Notes: generated by a model from the letters alone, not told the origin. DNA of 10,016 nt from an uncultured Treponema sp. (GCA_905236315.1 CAJOPO010000005.1:1-10016), one strand, 5' to 3'. Positions 1 through 6,198 are shown, numbered from the stretch's first letter. Made by a program: numbers and translations.

Positions 1-32
1 CTATAAAGACTGCGGGTTTCCGCTAACATTGC

Positions 33-61
33 ACAGATTCTTCACTTCGTTCAGAATGACA
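33..61. repeat. Short dispersed-type intergenic repeat
   Basis: The stretch has ATTCT and AGAAT arms around an 11-base loop (TCACTTCGTTC). On the minus strand it reads GTCATTCTGAACGAAGTG followed by AAGAATC. I recall this core as a common dispersed intergenic repeat in several bacterial genomes, but that is memory and was not searched. It lies between the window edge and the first gene and codes for nothing. Confidence 0.45.
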
Positions 62-80
62 CGCTTAACATAGCATACAT
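51..80 (-). other. Possible truncated gene start (9 codons)
   Basis: On the minus strand a perfect AGGAGG (complement of 90-95) lies nine bases before an ATG at 80-78. The frame gives only nine residues (MYAMLSVSF) and stops at 53-51, inside the dispersed-type repeat. A good ribosome site without a gene suggests that a gene start was cut off when the repeat inserted or when flanking DNA was lost. It could equally be a chance match. Confidence 0.2.
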
Positions 81-122
81 TTCGTAATACCTCCTGATTT
101 TCATAAGTTTTTAGAAACTCCA

Positions 123-151
123 TTGCTAAAAATCAATATTTTAATTATTAT
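123..151 (+). promoter_or_regulatory. Putative promoter of the ABC ATPase gene
   Basis: TTGCTA (123-128) and TATTAT (146-151) are separated by 17 bases, as in a sigma-70-type promoter. Transcription would begin near 157-159, only a few bases before the preferred ATG at 162, so the message would be leaderless or nearly so. That fits the absence of a Shine-Dalgarno sequence before that ATG. Confidence 0.4.
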
Positions 152-161
152 CATATCTTGT

Positions 162-1010
162 ATGAATTATATAGAGTTTTCTGATGTTTCTTTTACCTAT
201 CCTGCTTTTGAAGATGATTTAGATTCAAATGGAATGCCTATTCAACCTAAACCCATATTTGAACATTTTTCTGGCTCCATACCAGCAGGATTTACAAGTT
301 TAATAGGACCAAATGGTTCAGGAAAATCTACTTTTCTTATGTTAGCCTCTGGTCGCCTTATTCCACAGCAGGGAAAATGTTATTTACAAGGCACTGATAT
401 TGCTCTTTTAAAAGAGGAAGATAAAAATCTTTTGGCTTCTGTTATTTATCAAAATATGGAATTTGAAAGTAAAGAAAAGGTAAAAGACCTACTTTCTTTT
501 GTATATACTAATGGAGCTTTAAAAGGTTGTGCTAAATCTATACTGTCAAAAACTCCTGATTTAAAAGAAGAAGTGATAGATGAATTTGAATTAAAAGCAG
601 TGTTAGAGCACGGATTAACAGAAATTAGTAAGGGAGAATGTCAGAGGGTATTACTTGCATTTAGTATTTTGTATGGAAGCAAAAGCATTTTTATGGACGA
701 ACCTTTATTTGCAATGGAAGAATATCAAAAAGAAAATGCCTTAAAATATTTAAAGATTTTTTCTAATACTACAAATACTCCCATATACATTTCTATGCAC
801 GAATTAGATTTAACTAGAAAATATGCAGATAGTGTATTGTTATTTTACCCTAATAGAGATATGGACTATGGAAGTCCTCAAGAAGTAATGACTAACGAAG
901 CATTAGAGAAAGCCTATGGGGTACCAGTTTCCATGTTAAAAAAGGCAGAGGATATGACTAGAGAAGAGTTACAACAATCTTCAGAAACTATAAAAAAAGT
1001 CCTTTCATAA
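162..1010 (+). CDS. ABC transporter ATP-binding protein, FecE/BtuD-like
   Basis: A 282-residue single nucleotide-binding domain that would power an ABC transporter from the cytoplasmic face. Visible motifs are Walker A GPNGSGKST (49-57), Q-loop Q97, a variant signature ISKGECQ (155-161, for LSGGQ), Walker B SIFMDEP (175-181) and switch His213 in ISMHELD. The D-loop is altered (PLFAMEE). The tail, YGSPQEVMT then YGVPV (about 236-255), resembles the C-terminus of iron-siderophore, heme and cobalamin importer ATPases; the substrate is inferred from this only. No binding protein or permease is adjacent on the right, so partners must lie elsewhere or left of the window. I preferred ATG 162 over the in-frame TTG at 123, which adds a hydrophobic stretch atypical of an ATPase and coincides with a possible -35 box. 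It lacks a clear ribosome site. The family is secure; the substrate is not. Confidence 0.85.
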   Translation: MNYIEFSDVSFTYPAFEDDLDSNGMPIQPKPIFEHFSGSIPAGFTSLIGPNGSGKSTFLMLASGRLIPQQGKCYLQGTDIALLKEEDKNLLASVIYQNMEFESKEKVKDLLSFVYTNGALKGCAKSILSKTPDLKEEVIDEFELKAVLEHGLTEISKGECQRVLLAFSILYGSKSIFMDEPLFAMEEYQKENALKYLKIFSNTTNTPIYISMHELDLTRKYADSVLLFYPNRDMDYGSPQEVMTNEALEKAYGVPVSMLKKAEDMTREELQQSSETIKKVLS

Positions 1011-1017
1011 AAAATGG

Positions 1018-1044
1018 TGCCCGCTATCAAGTAGCGGGTATTTT
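1018..1044. terminator. Shared terminator between convergent genes
   Basis: A nine-pair stem (1018-1026 with 1032-1040, including one G-T pair) built on CCCGCTA/TAGCGGG closes a five-base loop. It is followed by TTTT on the + strand and preceded by a run of six A (1009-1014), which gives T on the minus strand. It lies eight bases after the ABC ATPase stop and 27 bases past the aminopeptidase stop, so it can end both convergent transcripts. Confidence 0.85.
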
Positions 1045-1070
1045 AACTTTTTGATTAAGAAATTGGATTT

Positions 1071-2381
1071 TTAAAGTTTTAAATCTCCCTTATCCATGAT
1101 TGTATATTCACTACCATTTTCATATTTAATCACAATAGTAGGATTACGCACAATGCCATCAAAATGGATTAATGCAGGAGCATCTCCGTCATAGTTTCTG
1201 CCTATTGCAAAATGGCAAGTACGAAATGCTTTTTCATCTTCTAGCATATTACCTGTTATATTAGCATTTGGATTTAAGCCAATTCCTAGTTCACCAATAT
1301 TACGAGCATTCCTACTATAAATTGCACCTTGACCTTCTGCTAGTTTGCCTGCAGTTTCCATTGCAATAGATTCTTTTTCTGCTGTAGTAATATCTTTTAA
1401 TAAACGACGAGCTTCTTCCCCTCCTGTTATCTCATCTACAAAGCCATTTACTACTTTTACGGTTATAGGATTTTCTAACAAGGCATCACCATCATTAAAA
1501 GACATACTTCCATCAAATACAATAACTCCAGATGTACCTTCTGCGTTCTGTTCTGTCTTTACATCTTCTGTTTCATTACTATCTGTGCTTTGGCTTTTTT
1601 CTGTTTCTTCTTGCTCCTTTTTTGTAGCTTCCTCTGTTGTATTTTTCAACTTAGTTACACTCATTAGTTTTTCATTCATAGCATTGAACATAGACTTATG
1701 AGATGGATTTTGTTCATTCTTTGGACTTGCTACTATAGGAGTTCCTCCTACTACAGGGCTAATAAAAACTTCCCCAGCTGGAATGTTTCCTCCACTTCCT
1801 GCTTTAGAAAAATCTCCATTATCTGCCATAGGCTTTCTGTTATTAACAGGAACTACAACATCTGTTCCATTAGGAGAGGTAACATGTACGCTAACAGCAT
1901 TTTCGTAGCGTTTAAATATTTTTTTACACTGCTCATTTAATAACTTATAATCAATGTTTACAGTGCGATTAAACATATCCTCTGTAAGACCAGGAGTCCA
2001 AATGGCGCGGGTACACTTCTTTCCCTCTAAAAGCAAATCAAACATATTGTCATAAGTTGTACCATCTAGAGCCGTATAGGGCTTAGCTGTTCCTTCTGCA
2101 TCTTTACCTAGTTTTCCTGAGGATATTGAACATACTATATCAGGCTCTGAACTAAGTGCACCTATAATAGCCTTTTCGGCAGAATCCATAGAAGCCTTTT
2201 TTTGCTGAAACATAAGAACTGGTTTAGCTCCTACTTCTAAGCTAGCAGTATAAAGTTGTTGTGCAATTACGTTTGTTTCTGGGTTTGCAATAATTAAAAC
2301 CGACTCATTCTTTTTTACGGCAAGAACATCTTCCATAACAGTAGCTGCTGGAGTCTTTTCTTTTTTAGTAAATAATCCCAT
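1071..2381 (-). CDS. M29-family (AmpS/AmpT-like) metalloaminopeptidase
   Basis: A 436-residue protein resembling thermophilic aminopeptidase T and AmpS, which remove N-terminal residues from peptides using two metal ions in the cytoplasm. Candidate metal or catalytic residues in family order are Glu204 (PAGEVF), Glu364 (NIGELGIG), His390 and Tyr397 (CHFAIGRNY), and His406/Asp408 (IHFDGI). All the expected ones appear present, so it is probably active. No signal peptide is visible. Between PAGEVFISP and the next conserved block GVIVFDGS (285-292) lies an extra segment of about 70 residues (about 212-284), whose second half is rich in Glu, Lys, Thr, Ser and Asn and looks disordered; usual family members have only a short linker here. 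The start at 2381 follows an AGGGGG ribosome site. A longer in-frame start at 2444 is unlikely because it would lie upstream of the predicted transcription start. The gene is monocistronic and convergent with the ABC ATPase gene. Confidence 0.8.
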   Translation of the reverse strand: MGLFTKKEKTPAATVMEDVLAVKKNESVLIIANPETNVIAQQLYTASLEVGAKPVLMFQQKKASMDSAEKAIIGALSSEPDIVCSISSGKLGKDAEGTAKPYTALDGTTYDNMFDLLLEGKKCTRAIWTPGLTEDMFNRTVNIDYKLLNEQCKKIFKRYENAVSVHVTSPNGTDVVVPVNNRKPMADNGDFSKAGSGGNIPAGEVFISPVVGGTPIVASPKNEQNPSHKSMFNAMNEKLMSVTKLKNTTEEATKKEQEETEKSQSTDSNETEDVKTEQNAEGTSGVIVFDGSMSFNDGDALLENPITVKVVNGFVDEITGGEEARRLLKDITTAEKESIAMETAGKLAEGQGAIYSRNARNIGELGIGLNPNANITGNMLEDEKAFRTCHFAIGRNYDGDAPALIHFDGIVRNPTIVIKYENGSEYTIMDKGDLKL

Positions 2382-2415
2382 AAATCCCCCTATAAAAAGG
2401 CTATTTAATATCTTT

Positions 2416-2444
2416 ATTCTAAGGCATTTTTTTGTATTCTTCAA
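2416..2444 (-). promoter_or_regulatory. Promoter of the aminopeptidase gene
   Basis: Read on the minus strand, TTGAAG (2444-2439) and TAGAAT (2421-2416) are 17 bases apart. Transcription would start near 2409, about 28 bases before ATG 2381. This supports the shorter start, because the longer start at 2444 overlaps the -35 box. Confidence 0.7.
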
Positions 2445-2676
2445 GAAAATTATTTGTTAAAAAAAGACTAGGGGAAGCCGTAAAAGTAGAGTGGCTTTCA
2501 TTCATTAAGGAATAATAAAGACTGGCATTACGGAAATCAGTTTTTGAAATAATATTAAATTGGTTTATAAAGCTATTTTAGGTTCGGTCAAGTGTTCAGT
2601 TTCAAGTTATAATAATCATTTGAAAAGTAGCATAAATATTGAAATTCTGTAATTTTTTGGGAGTAAAGCTAGGGTT

Positions 2677-2822
2677 CTTAGGGGCGTGAAGCCCCTAAGC
2701 CGTGCTGAAAGAGAGAGGGGGCTTGGGGAAGAGAGAAAACCGCTACTGCAAGCAGTCCTTCGGAACGGAGTAGAGTTTTCTCTCTCCCCCAAAAATATGG
2801 GGTTCAAGGGCACCCCCTTGAA
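2677..2822. repeat. Structured intergenic element of consecutive hairpins
   Basis: This block is GC-richer than its surroundings and contains three consecutive stems. The first pairs CTTAGGGGC (2677-2685) with GCCCCTAAG (2691-2699). The second pairs AGAGAGAAAAC (2730-2740) with GTTTTCTCTCT (2775-2785) and extends into GGGG/CCCC; inside it ACTGC (2745-2749) can pair with GCAGT (2752-2756). The third pairs TTCAAGGG (2803-2810) with CCCTTGAA (2815-2822). Frames on both strands run through it, but none has a ribosome site or a protein-like composition. It may be a dispersed repeat, a miniature mobile element or a structured RNA. The gene-free sequence on either side (2445-2676 and 2823-2906) shows nothing else I can name. 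Confidence 0.6.
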
Positions 2823-2906
2823 AACTGATTTTCATGGAGTGGCATTGACTATATGCTTCCCTGTACAAAAAAATTATAAATTTTTCAAAAATATTTTATA
2901 ATCCTA

Positions 2907-2935
2907 TTGACTAAAAATATAAAGATATATATACT
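2907..2935 (+). promoter_or_regulatory. Promoter of tRNA-Lys
   Basis: TTGACT (2907-2912) and TATACT (2930-2935) are exactly 17 bases apart, five of six matches each to the sigma-70 consensus. The start point would be near 2942, about 20 bases before the mature tRNA end, as expected for a stable RNA gene with a short 5' leader. Confidence 0.85.
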
Positions 2936-2961
2936 GATAATCACTTTCAGAGAGAAAGGAT

Positions 2962-3034
2962 GGGCTATTAGCTCAGTAGGTAGAGCAACGCCCTTTTAAG
3001 GCGTGGGTCTGCAGTTCGAATCTGCAATAGCTCA
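2962..3034 (+). tRNA. tRNA-Lys (anticodon TTT)
   Basis: A 73-base cloverleaf is readable by eye. The acceptor GGGCTAT pairs with ATAGCTC with one G-T pair, the D stem is GCTC/GAGC, the anticodon stem ACGCC/GGCGT encloses the loop CTTTTAA with anticodon TTT, and the T stem CTGCA/TGCAG carries TTCGAAT. The discriminator base is A and the 3' CCA is not encoded. A TTT anticodon reads both lysine codons, AAA and AAG. It has its own promoter and terminator, so it is an independent unit. Confidence 0.97.
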
Positions 3035-3038
3035 GTAG

Positions 3039-3068
3039 AAACTCCGTTTTATGACGGAGTTTTTTTAT
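3039..3068 (+). terminator. Intrinsic terminator of tRNA-Lys
   Basis: A nine-pair stem (AAACTCCGT 3039-3047 with ACGGAGTTT 3054-3062) closes a six-base loop and runs into an uninterrupted T tract and then ATTT. It begins five bases after the tRNA ends and separates it from the marR gene. Confidence 0.93.
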
Positions 3069-3109
3069 TTTTAAGTATCAAATATTCTTGTGAAGTTTGA
3101 CTTTATAAA

Positions 3110-3139
3110 ATAACAGGTAGCGATGTCATCCCTTATAAT
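3110..3139 (+). promoter_or_regulatory. Putative marR promoter
   Basis: TATAAT at 3134-3139 is a perfect -10 box, and a second overlapping copy lies at 3139-3144. The best -35 candidate is ATAACA (3110-3115) with an 18-base spacer, a weak match of the kind seen in regulated promoters. The predicted start point falls in or just before the motif at 3145-3159. Confidence 0.5.
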
Positions 3140-3144
3140 ATAAT

Positions 3145-3159
3145 GTTTGAAACAAAACT
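3145..3159 (+). promoter_or_regulatory. Putative MarR operator 1 (autoregulation)
   Basis: GTTTGAAACAAAACT follows the -10 region of the marR promoter directly and matches 14 of 15 bases with the motif in the transporter promoter at 3622-3636. GTTT and AAAC form short dyad arms. A protein bound here would block transcription start, so negative autoregulation is the likely role. Function is inferred from position and duplication. Confidence 0.6.
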
Positions 3160-3172
3160 TTTTGAGTAGTCT

Positions 3173-3610
3173 ATGAATTATTCCGTTTCTTCACTTATAT
3201 CGCTTATATCACGTATTCATTCAATTACAGCAGATTTTACAAACAAAAAATTACTATCTTTAGGCAATCTTTCCTCTTCACATGGATTTATATTGTATTT
3301 GTTGTCCATAGAAGGTACCCTAAGTAAGGGGAAAATTTCACATAGAATAAACAGAGATAAATCTACAACTACAAGCCTTATAAAAAAGCTTATTGCAGAT
3401 GGTTTAGTGCAAGAAACCCCAGATAGTGCAGATAGCCGCATAAAGAATATTTCTTTAACTGATAAGGGAATGGCTTTAAGTCCTATAACTTCTCAAATAT
3501 CAAAAGAACTGCTTGAAGTGTGCTATAAAGGTTTTTCAGAAAGAGAAAAAGAACAACTTTTAAGTTTATTATGCCGCATGAATGAAAATGTAGAAAAAGC
3601 ATTACAATAA
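3173..3610 (+). CDS. MarR-family transcriptional regulator
   Basis: A 145-residue protein of normal MarR length. A winged helix-turn-helix spans about 34-100: helix-turn-helix from SHGFILYLL through KISHRINRDKS, recognition helix about 64-78 (STTTSLIKKLIADGL), and a wing containing DSADSRIKNISLTDKG (84-99), where Asp87 and Arg89 fit the family's D-x-R wing pattern. Flanking helices at both ends would form the dimer interface. MarR proteins usually repress their own and neighbouring genes until a small ligand releases them. The transporter genes follow on the same strand after only a promoter region, and a near-identical motif lies in both promoters, so the operon is the obvious target. The ribosome site before ATG 3173 is weak, which would keep expression low. 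The ligand cannot be told from sequence; the imported substrate is a natural guess. Confidence 0.9.
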   Translation: MNYSVSSLISLISRIHSITADFTNKKLLSLGNLSSSHGFILYLLSIEGTLSKGKISHRINRDKSTTTSLIKKLIADGLVQETPDSADSRIKNISLTDKGMALSPITSQISKELLEVCYKGFSEREKEQLLSLLCRMNENVEKALQ

Positions 3611-3612
3611 CA

Positions 3613-3641
3613 TTGACAATAGTTTGAAATAAAACTATATT
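3613..3641 (+). promoter_or_regulatory. Promoter of the BMP transporter operon
   Basis: TTGACA (3613-3618, perfect) and TATATT (3636-3641) are 17 bases apart, beginning two bases after the marR stop codon. Transcription should start near 3648, leaving a leader of about 43 bases before the proposed start at 3691. The box quality implies a strong promoter that needs repression, which fits the operator in its spacer. Confidence 0.85.
3619..3638 (+). promoter_or_regulatory. Putative MarR operator 2 in the promoter spacer
   Basis: ATAGTTT (3619-3625) and AAACTAT (3632-3638) are perfect inverted arms around GAAATA. The site fills the spacer between the -35 and -10 boxes, a classic position for a repressor that excludes RNA polymerase. 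Its core GTTTGAAATAAAACT differs at one base from the site before marR. The 20-base size suits a MarR dimer. The assignment to this MarR is inferred. Confidence 0.65.
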
Positions 3642-3648
3642 ATTTTTC

Positions 3649-3660
3649 AGAAACGTTTCT
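3649..3660 (+). promoter_or_regulatory. 12-base palindrome at the transporter start point
   Basis: AGAAACGTTTCT is a perfect palindrome with a central CG, the layout typical of LacI/GalR-family operators. It overlaps the predicted transcription start of the transporter operon (near 3648). A second regulator may therefore act here. No LacI-type gene lies in the window, so the binding protein is unknown and chance is possible. Confidence 0.4.
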
Positions 3661-3690
3661 TAATTTATAAAATTTAAGAACGAGGTCTTT

Positions 3691-4704
3691 ATCAAAAGAA
3701 ATCTAATCATTGCTTTTTCACTAATAATGTTTATTTTTACAAGTTGTACGCAAAGTGTACAAAAAAAAGCCCCACGCATAGGAGTATTTGTTCCTGGCAT
3801 AATTGCAGATTCCCCAACATACGCAAACTTAGTGCTCGGGGTTCAAGAAGCCATAGAAGAATATAACAAAGACATTTCAGAAGAGAGTTTAAAAGCATCT
3901 TGTGATGTAATGGAAGTAGGAACGAATCAATCAGAGTGGGCTACAAAACTTACTGCTATTACAGCAAGTGGCGATTATGATGTTATAGTGTCTTCAAATG
4001 AATCTTTACCAGAGATAGCAGCCCCCCTTACACAAAAGTTCCCAAAACAAAAATATATACTCATGCACGGCAATTTAAGTGGAAACAACAATATATATTG
4101 TGTAAATTATGACCAAAGGGAGCAGGTATATCTAACAGGTTATTTAGCTTCTCTTATGTCAAGCAATCATAAAACAGCACTTATTGCTGCCCAAGAATAT
4201 CCTGTTATGAATAATGTACTTTATCCGTACTTTGCACGTGGCGCATTAGACGCTGTGGACGGAACTACTTGTGAGTTTAGAGTTGTTGGTAACTGGTATG
4301 ATGCTTCTAAGGGAGCAGAGATTGCAGATGCCCTATATGCAATGGGGGTAGATGTTATTCTTCCTATATGCGGAGGGGCTTCTCAAGGAGTTATAGCTTC
4401 TGCCATTGAACATGGTATGTTTCTAGCATACATAGATGAAAATTCATTTGTAAAGGCTCCTGGTACTGTTATTTCTAGTTGTGCTACAGAGCAGGCTAAA
4501 GCAACAAAAGAAGCGGTTTTAGATTATTTAAATGGAAAAATTGCATGGGGTACTACTTTAAGCGTAGGATTAAAAGAAGGGTATATAGATTTTATTCAAG
4601 ATGACCCACTTTATATAAAGACAGTTCCCGAAGAAGCTAGAAAAAAGATTTCTGCTTTAATAGATAGCTTAAAAAATGGAACAATAAGCGTTCCGCAGTT
4701 ATAG
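3691..4704 (+). CDS. BMP/PnrA-family ABC substrate-binding lipoprotein
   Basis: A periplasmic-facing, membrane-anchored binding protein of the BMP (Bmp/Med/PnrA) family, which mostly deliver nucleosides or related small molecules to their transporter. Read from 3691 it has 337 residues: a KRN charged start, a hydrophobic stretch to about residue 16, and a relaxed lipobox FTSC with Cys19 as the lipid-modified residue. Family features include RIGVFVPG near the mature N-terminus, NWYDASKGAE in the second lobe and VILPICGGASQGVI. The family motif that usually reads D-x-SFN near the N-terminus is here ADSPTYAN, so the pocket may differ. No ATG, GTG or TTG opens this signal peptide. The first ATG (3727) would leave only six residues before the Cys. 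ATC at 3691 lies five bases after GAGG (3682-3685), so I chose it as a likely non-canonical start. It is the first transporter gene, 12 bases before the ATPase gene. Confidence 0.8.
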   Translation: MKRNLIIAFSLIMFIFTSCTQSVQKKAPRIGVFVPGIIADSPTYANLVLGVQEAIEEYNKDISEESLKASCDVMEVGTNQSEWATKLTAITASGDYDVIVSSNESLPEIAAPLTQKFPKQKYILMHGNLSGNNNIYCVNYDQREQVYLTGYLASLMSSNHKTALIAAQEYPVMNNVLYPYFARGALDAVDGTTCEFRVVGNWYDASKGAEIADALYAMGVDVILPICGGASQGVIASAIEHGMFLAYIDENSFVKAPGTVISSCATEQAKATKEAVLDYLNGKIAWGTTLSVGLKEGYIDFIQDDPLYIKTVPEEARKKISALIDSLKNGTISVPQL

Positions 4705-4716
4705 GTAGGGCTTTTT

Positions 4717-6198
4717 ATGAACATAACGCTTAATAACATAAGTAAAAAATATCTTTTAAAAGAGGCATTAAAAGATATAAGCGTTACGTTTTCAGAAAAA
4801 AAAATCCATGCCTTACTAGGAGAAAATGGAGCTGGTAAGTCAACACTGGCTTCTATCCTTTCAGGAAGCATACAGCCATCTTCTGGAGAAATTATTATTG
4901 ATGGTAAAAAAGCAGTGTTTTCTTCTCCTAAAGATGCTATAGAAAAAGGAATTGTTATTGTACAACAAAGACCTCTTCTTGCTTCTGCCTTAACTGCTTT
5001 AGAAAATATACTATTGAATTCTGGGCTGAACTCTGGGCAAACACATACGCTAATGCTTTTAGATAAGGTACCCAAAAAACTAGAAACTTTACATTCAAAA
5101 TATGCTCCAGAGCTACCTCTTAATGCACTTGTAAAAGATTTAGGAGGAAACTATAGGTTTTATGTTTCATTGCTTTCTGCCATGTTAAAAAATCCTTCTT
5201 TATTGATATTAGATGAACCATCTGCCTTTTTGGATATGAATGAACGAAAAAAACTATATGAAAATCTTAAGCAAGAAGCAGAAAAGGGGTGCAATATAAT
5301 AGTCATAACACATAGCACTGCAGAAGCGGAATTATATGCAGATAGCATAACAATTTTACAAAAAGGGCAGTTAAAAAGTTTTTTTGCCTCTGTACAAGAA
5401 TATAAAAGAGCTAATAGTTACATTATAAACTCTGTAAAAAATGATAAAAAAGAAAGAATAACTAATAATTACGATAATCCTAAAGAATCTTCTTTATGCT
5501 TTGAACTTTGCAATGTCTCTTATAAACCTAAAAACCGACCTGCTTTATTGAATACAAACATAAAAGTTTTTTATTCGCAAATTACAGCCATAACAGGTAT
5601 GAAAGAAGCTGCTATGGAAACTTTAGAAGATGTTGCAACAGGTATGGCTATATCTAGAGCAAGGGGATATGTTGTTTTTAATTTGAAACATTCAGAAAAT
5701 GCAGAAAGTTTTGTTAAAATTAATCTTTCAAAAAGACCTCTTACAACAAGATTTTTACGTAAAAATAATACCGCTATAGTATCTTCTGATAGAATATTTA
5801 GAGCGTCAAATCCAAATTTAAACATTCTTCAAATGCTCACTTCATACATAAGAAAGGGCAACCTAGAACAAATTGCAAAAGAAATGATAAAAAATGCAGA
5901 TGTAAATATAGACCCTTATGAAAAATGTAAAAATCTAAGTGGTGGAATGACACAAAGACTTATTTTTGCACGTGAACTTTATAATCAGCCAAGTTTAATG
6001 ATTTTATGCAATCCTATGCAAGGTTTGGATGTACAAGCGCAAGGTCTTTTAGCATATAAAATTGCAAATCTTGCAAAGAAAGGTTGTGCAATACTTATAA
6101 TTGGGGCAGCAGATTTTCCTTTGTCTTTATGTTCAAGAGTGTATGAGTTAGAAAGCGGCTCTACTCATTTAGCATTTGATATTTCTAAGGAAAGATAA
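4717..6198 (+). CDS. Double-cassette ABC ATPase of the BMP transporter
   Basis: A 493-residue protein with two fused nucleotide-binding domains, like RbsA/MglA and the ATPases of BMP-type nucleoside importers, energising the two permeases that follow. Domain 1 has Walker A GENGAGKST (35-43), a Q-loop glutamine (83 or 84), Walker B LLILDEP (162-168) and switch His199, but its signature is eroded to a DLGGNYRF-like segment (141-148). Domain 2 has no recognisable P-loop (TGMKEAAM, 293-300), has CN in place of DE in its Walker B (LMILCNP, 427-433) and lacks the switch His (GAADFP), yet keeps a good signature LSGGMTQ (407-413). The composite site made by Walker A/B of domain 1 and the signature of domain 2 is thus intact, while the other is probably dead. 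C-terminal P-loop decay is usual in this family; the loss of the first signature is extra. Its stop abuts the next start (TAAATG). Confidence 0.9.
   Translation: MNITLNNISKKYLLKEALKDISVTFSEKKIHALLGENGAGKSTLASILSGSIQPSSGEIIIDGKKAVFSSPKDAIEKGIVIVQQRPLLASALTALENILLNSGLNSGQTHTLMLLDKVPKKLETLHSKYAPELPLNALVKDLGGNYRFYVSLLSAMLKNPSLLILDEPSAFLDMNERKKLYENLKQEAEKGCNIIVITHSTAEAELYADSITILQKGQLKSFFASVQEYKRANSYIINSVKNDKKERITNNYDNPKESSLCFELCNVSYKPKNRPALLNTNIKVFYSQITAITGMKEAAMETLEDVATGMAISRARGYVVFNLKHSENAESFVKINLSKRPLTTRFLRKNNTAIVSSDRIFRASNPNLNILQMLTSYIRKGNLEQIAKEMIKNADVNIDPYEKCKNLSGGMTQRLIFARELYNQPSLMILCNPMQGLDVQAQGLLAYKIANLAKKGCAILIIGAADFPLSLCSRVYELESGSTHLAFDISKER

Noticed and set aside
123..161. TTG start extending the ABC ATPase by 13 residues
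   Set aside because: It adds an Ile-rich hydrophobic stretch before the ATPase fold, has no ribosome site and coincides with a plausible -35 box.
1345..1940. Plus-strand frames within the aminopeptidase gene
   Set aside because: They are shadows of the minus-strand coding sequence, which has clear family motifs.
2382..2444. Upstream ATG of the aminopeptidase (21 extra residues)
   Set aside because: It overlaps a good -35 box and lies before the predicted transcription start; the internal ATG has a strong AGGGGG site.
2616..2901. Open frames on both strands through the hairpin block
   Set aside because: No ribosome site, skewed repeat-derived composition, and the frames follow the inverted repeats; best read as non-coding.
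3097..3102. TTGACT as the -35 box of marR
   Set aside because: It lies 31 bases from the nearest TATAAT, too far for a sigma-70 promoter, and no -10 box sits at the right distance.
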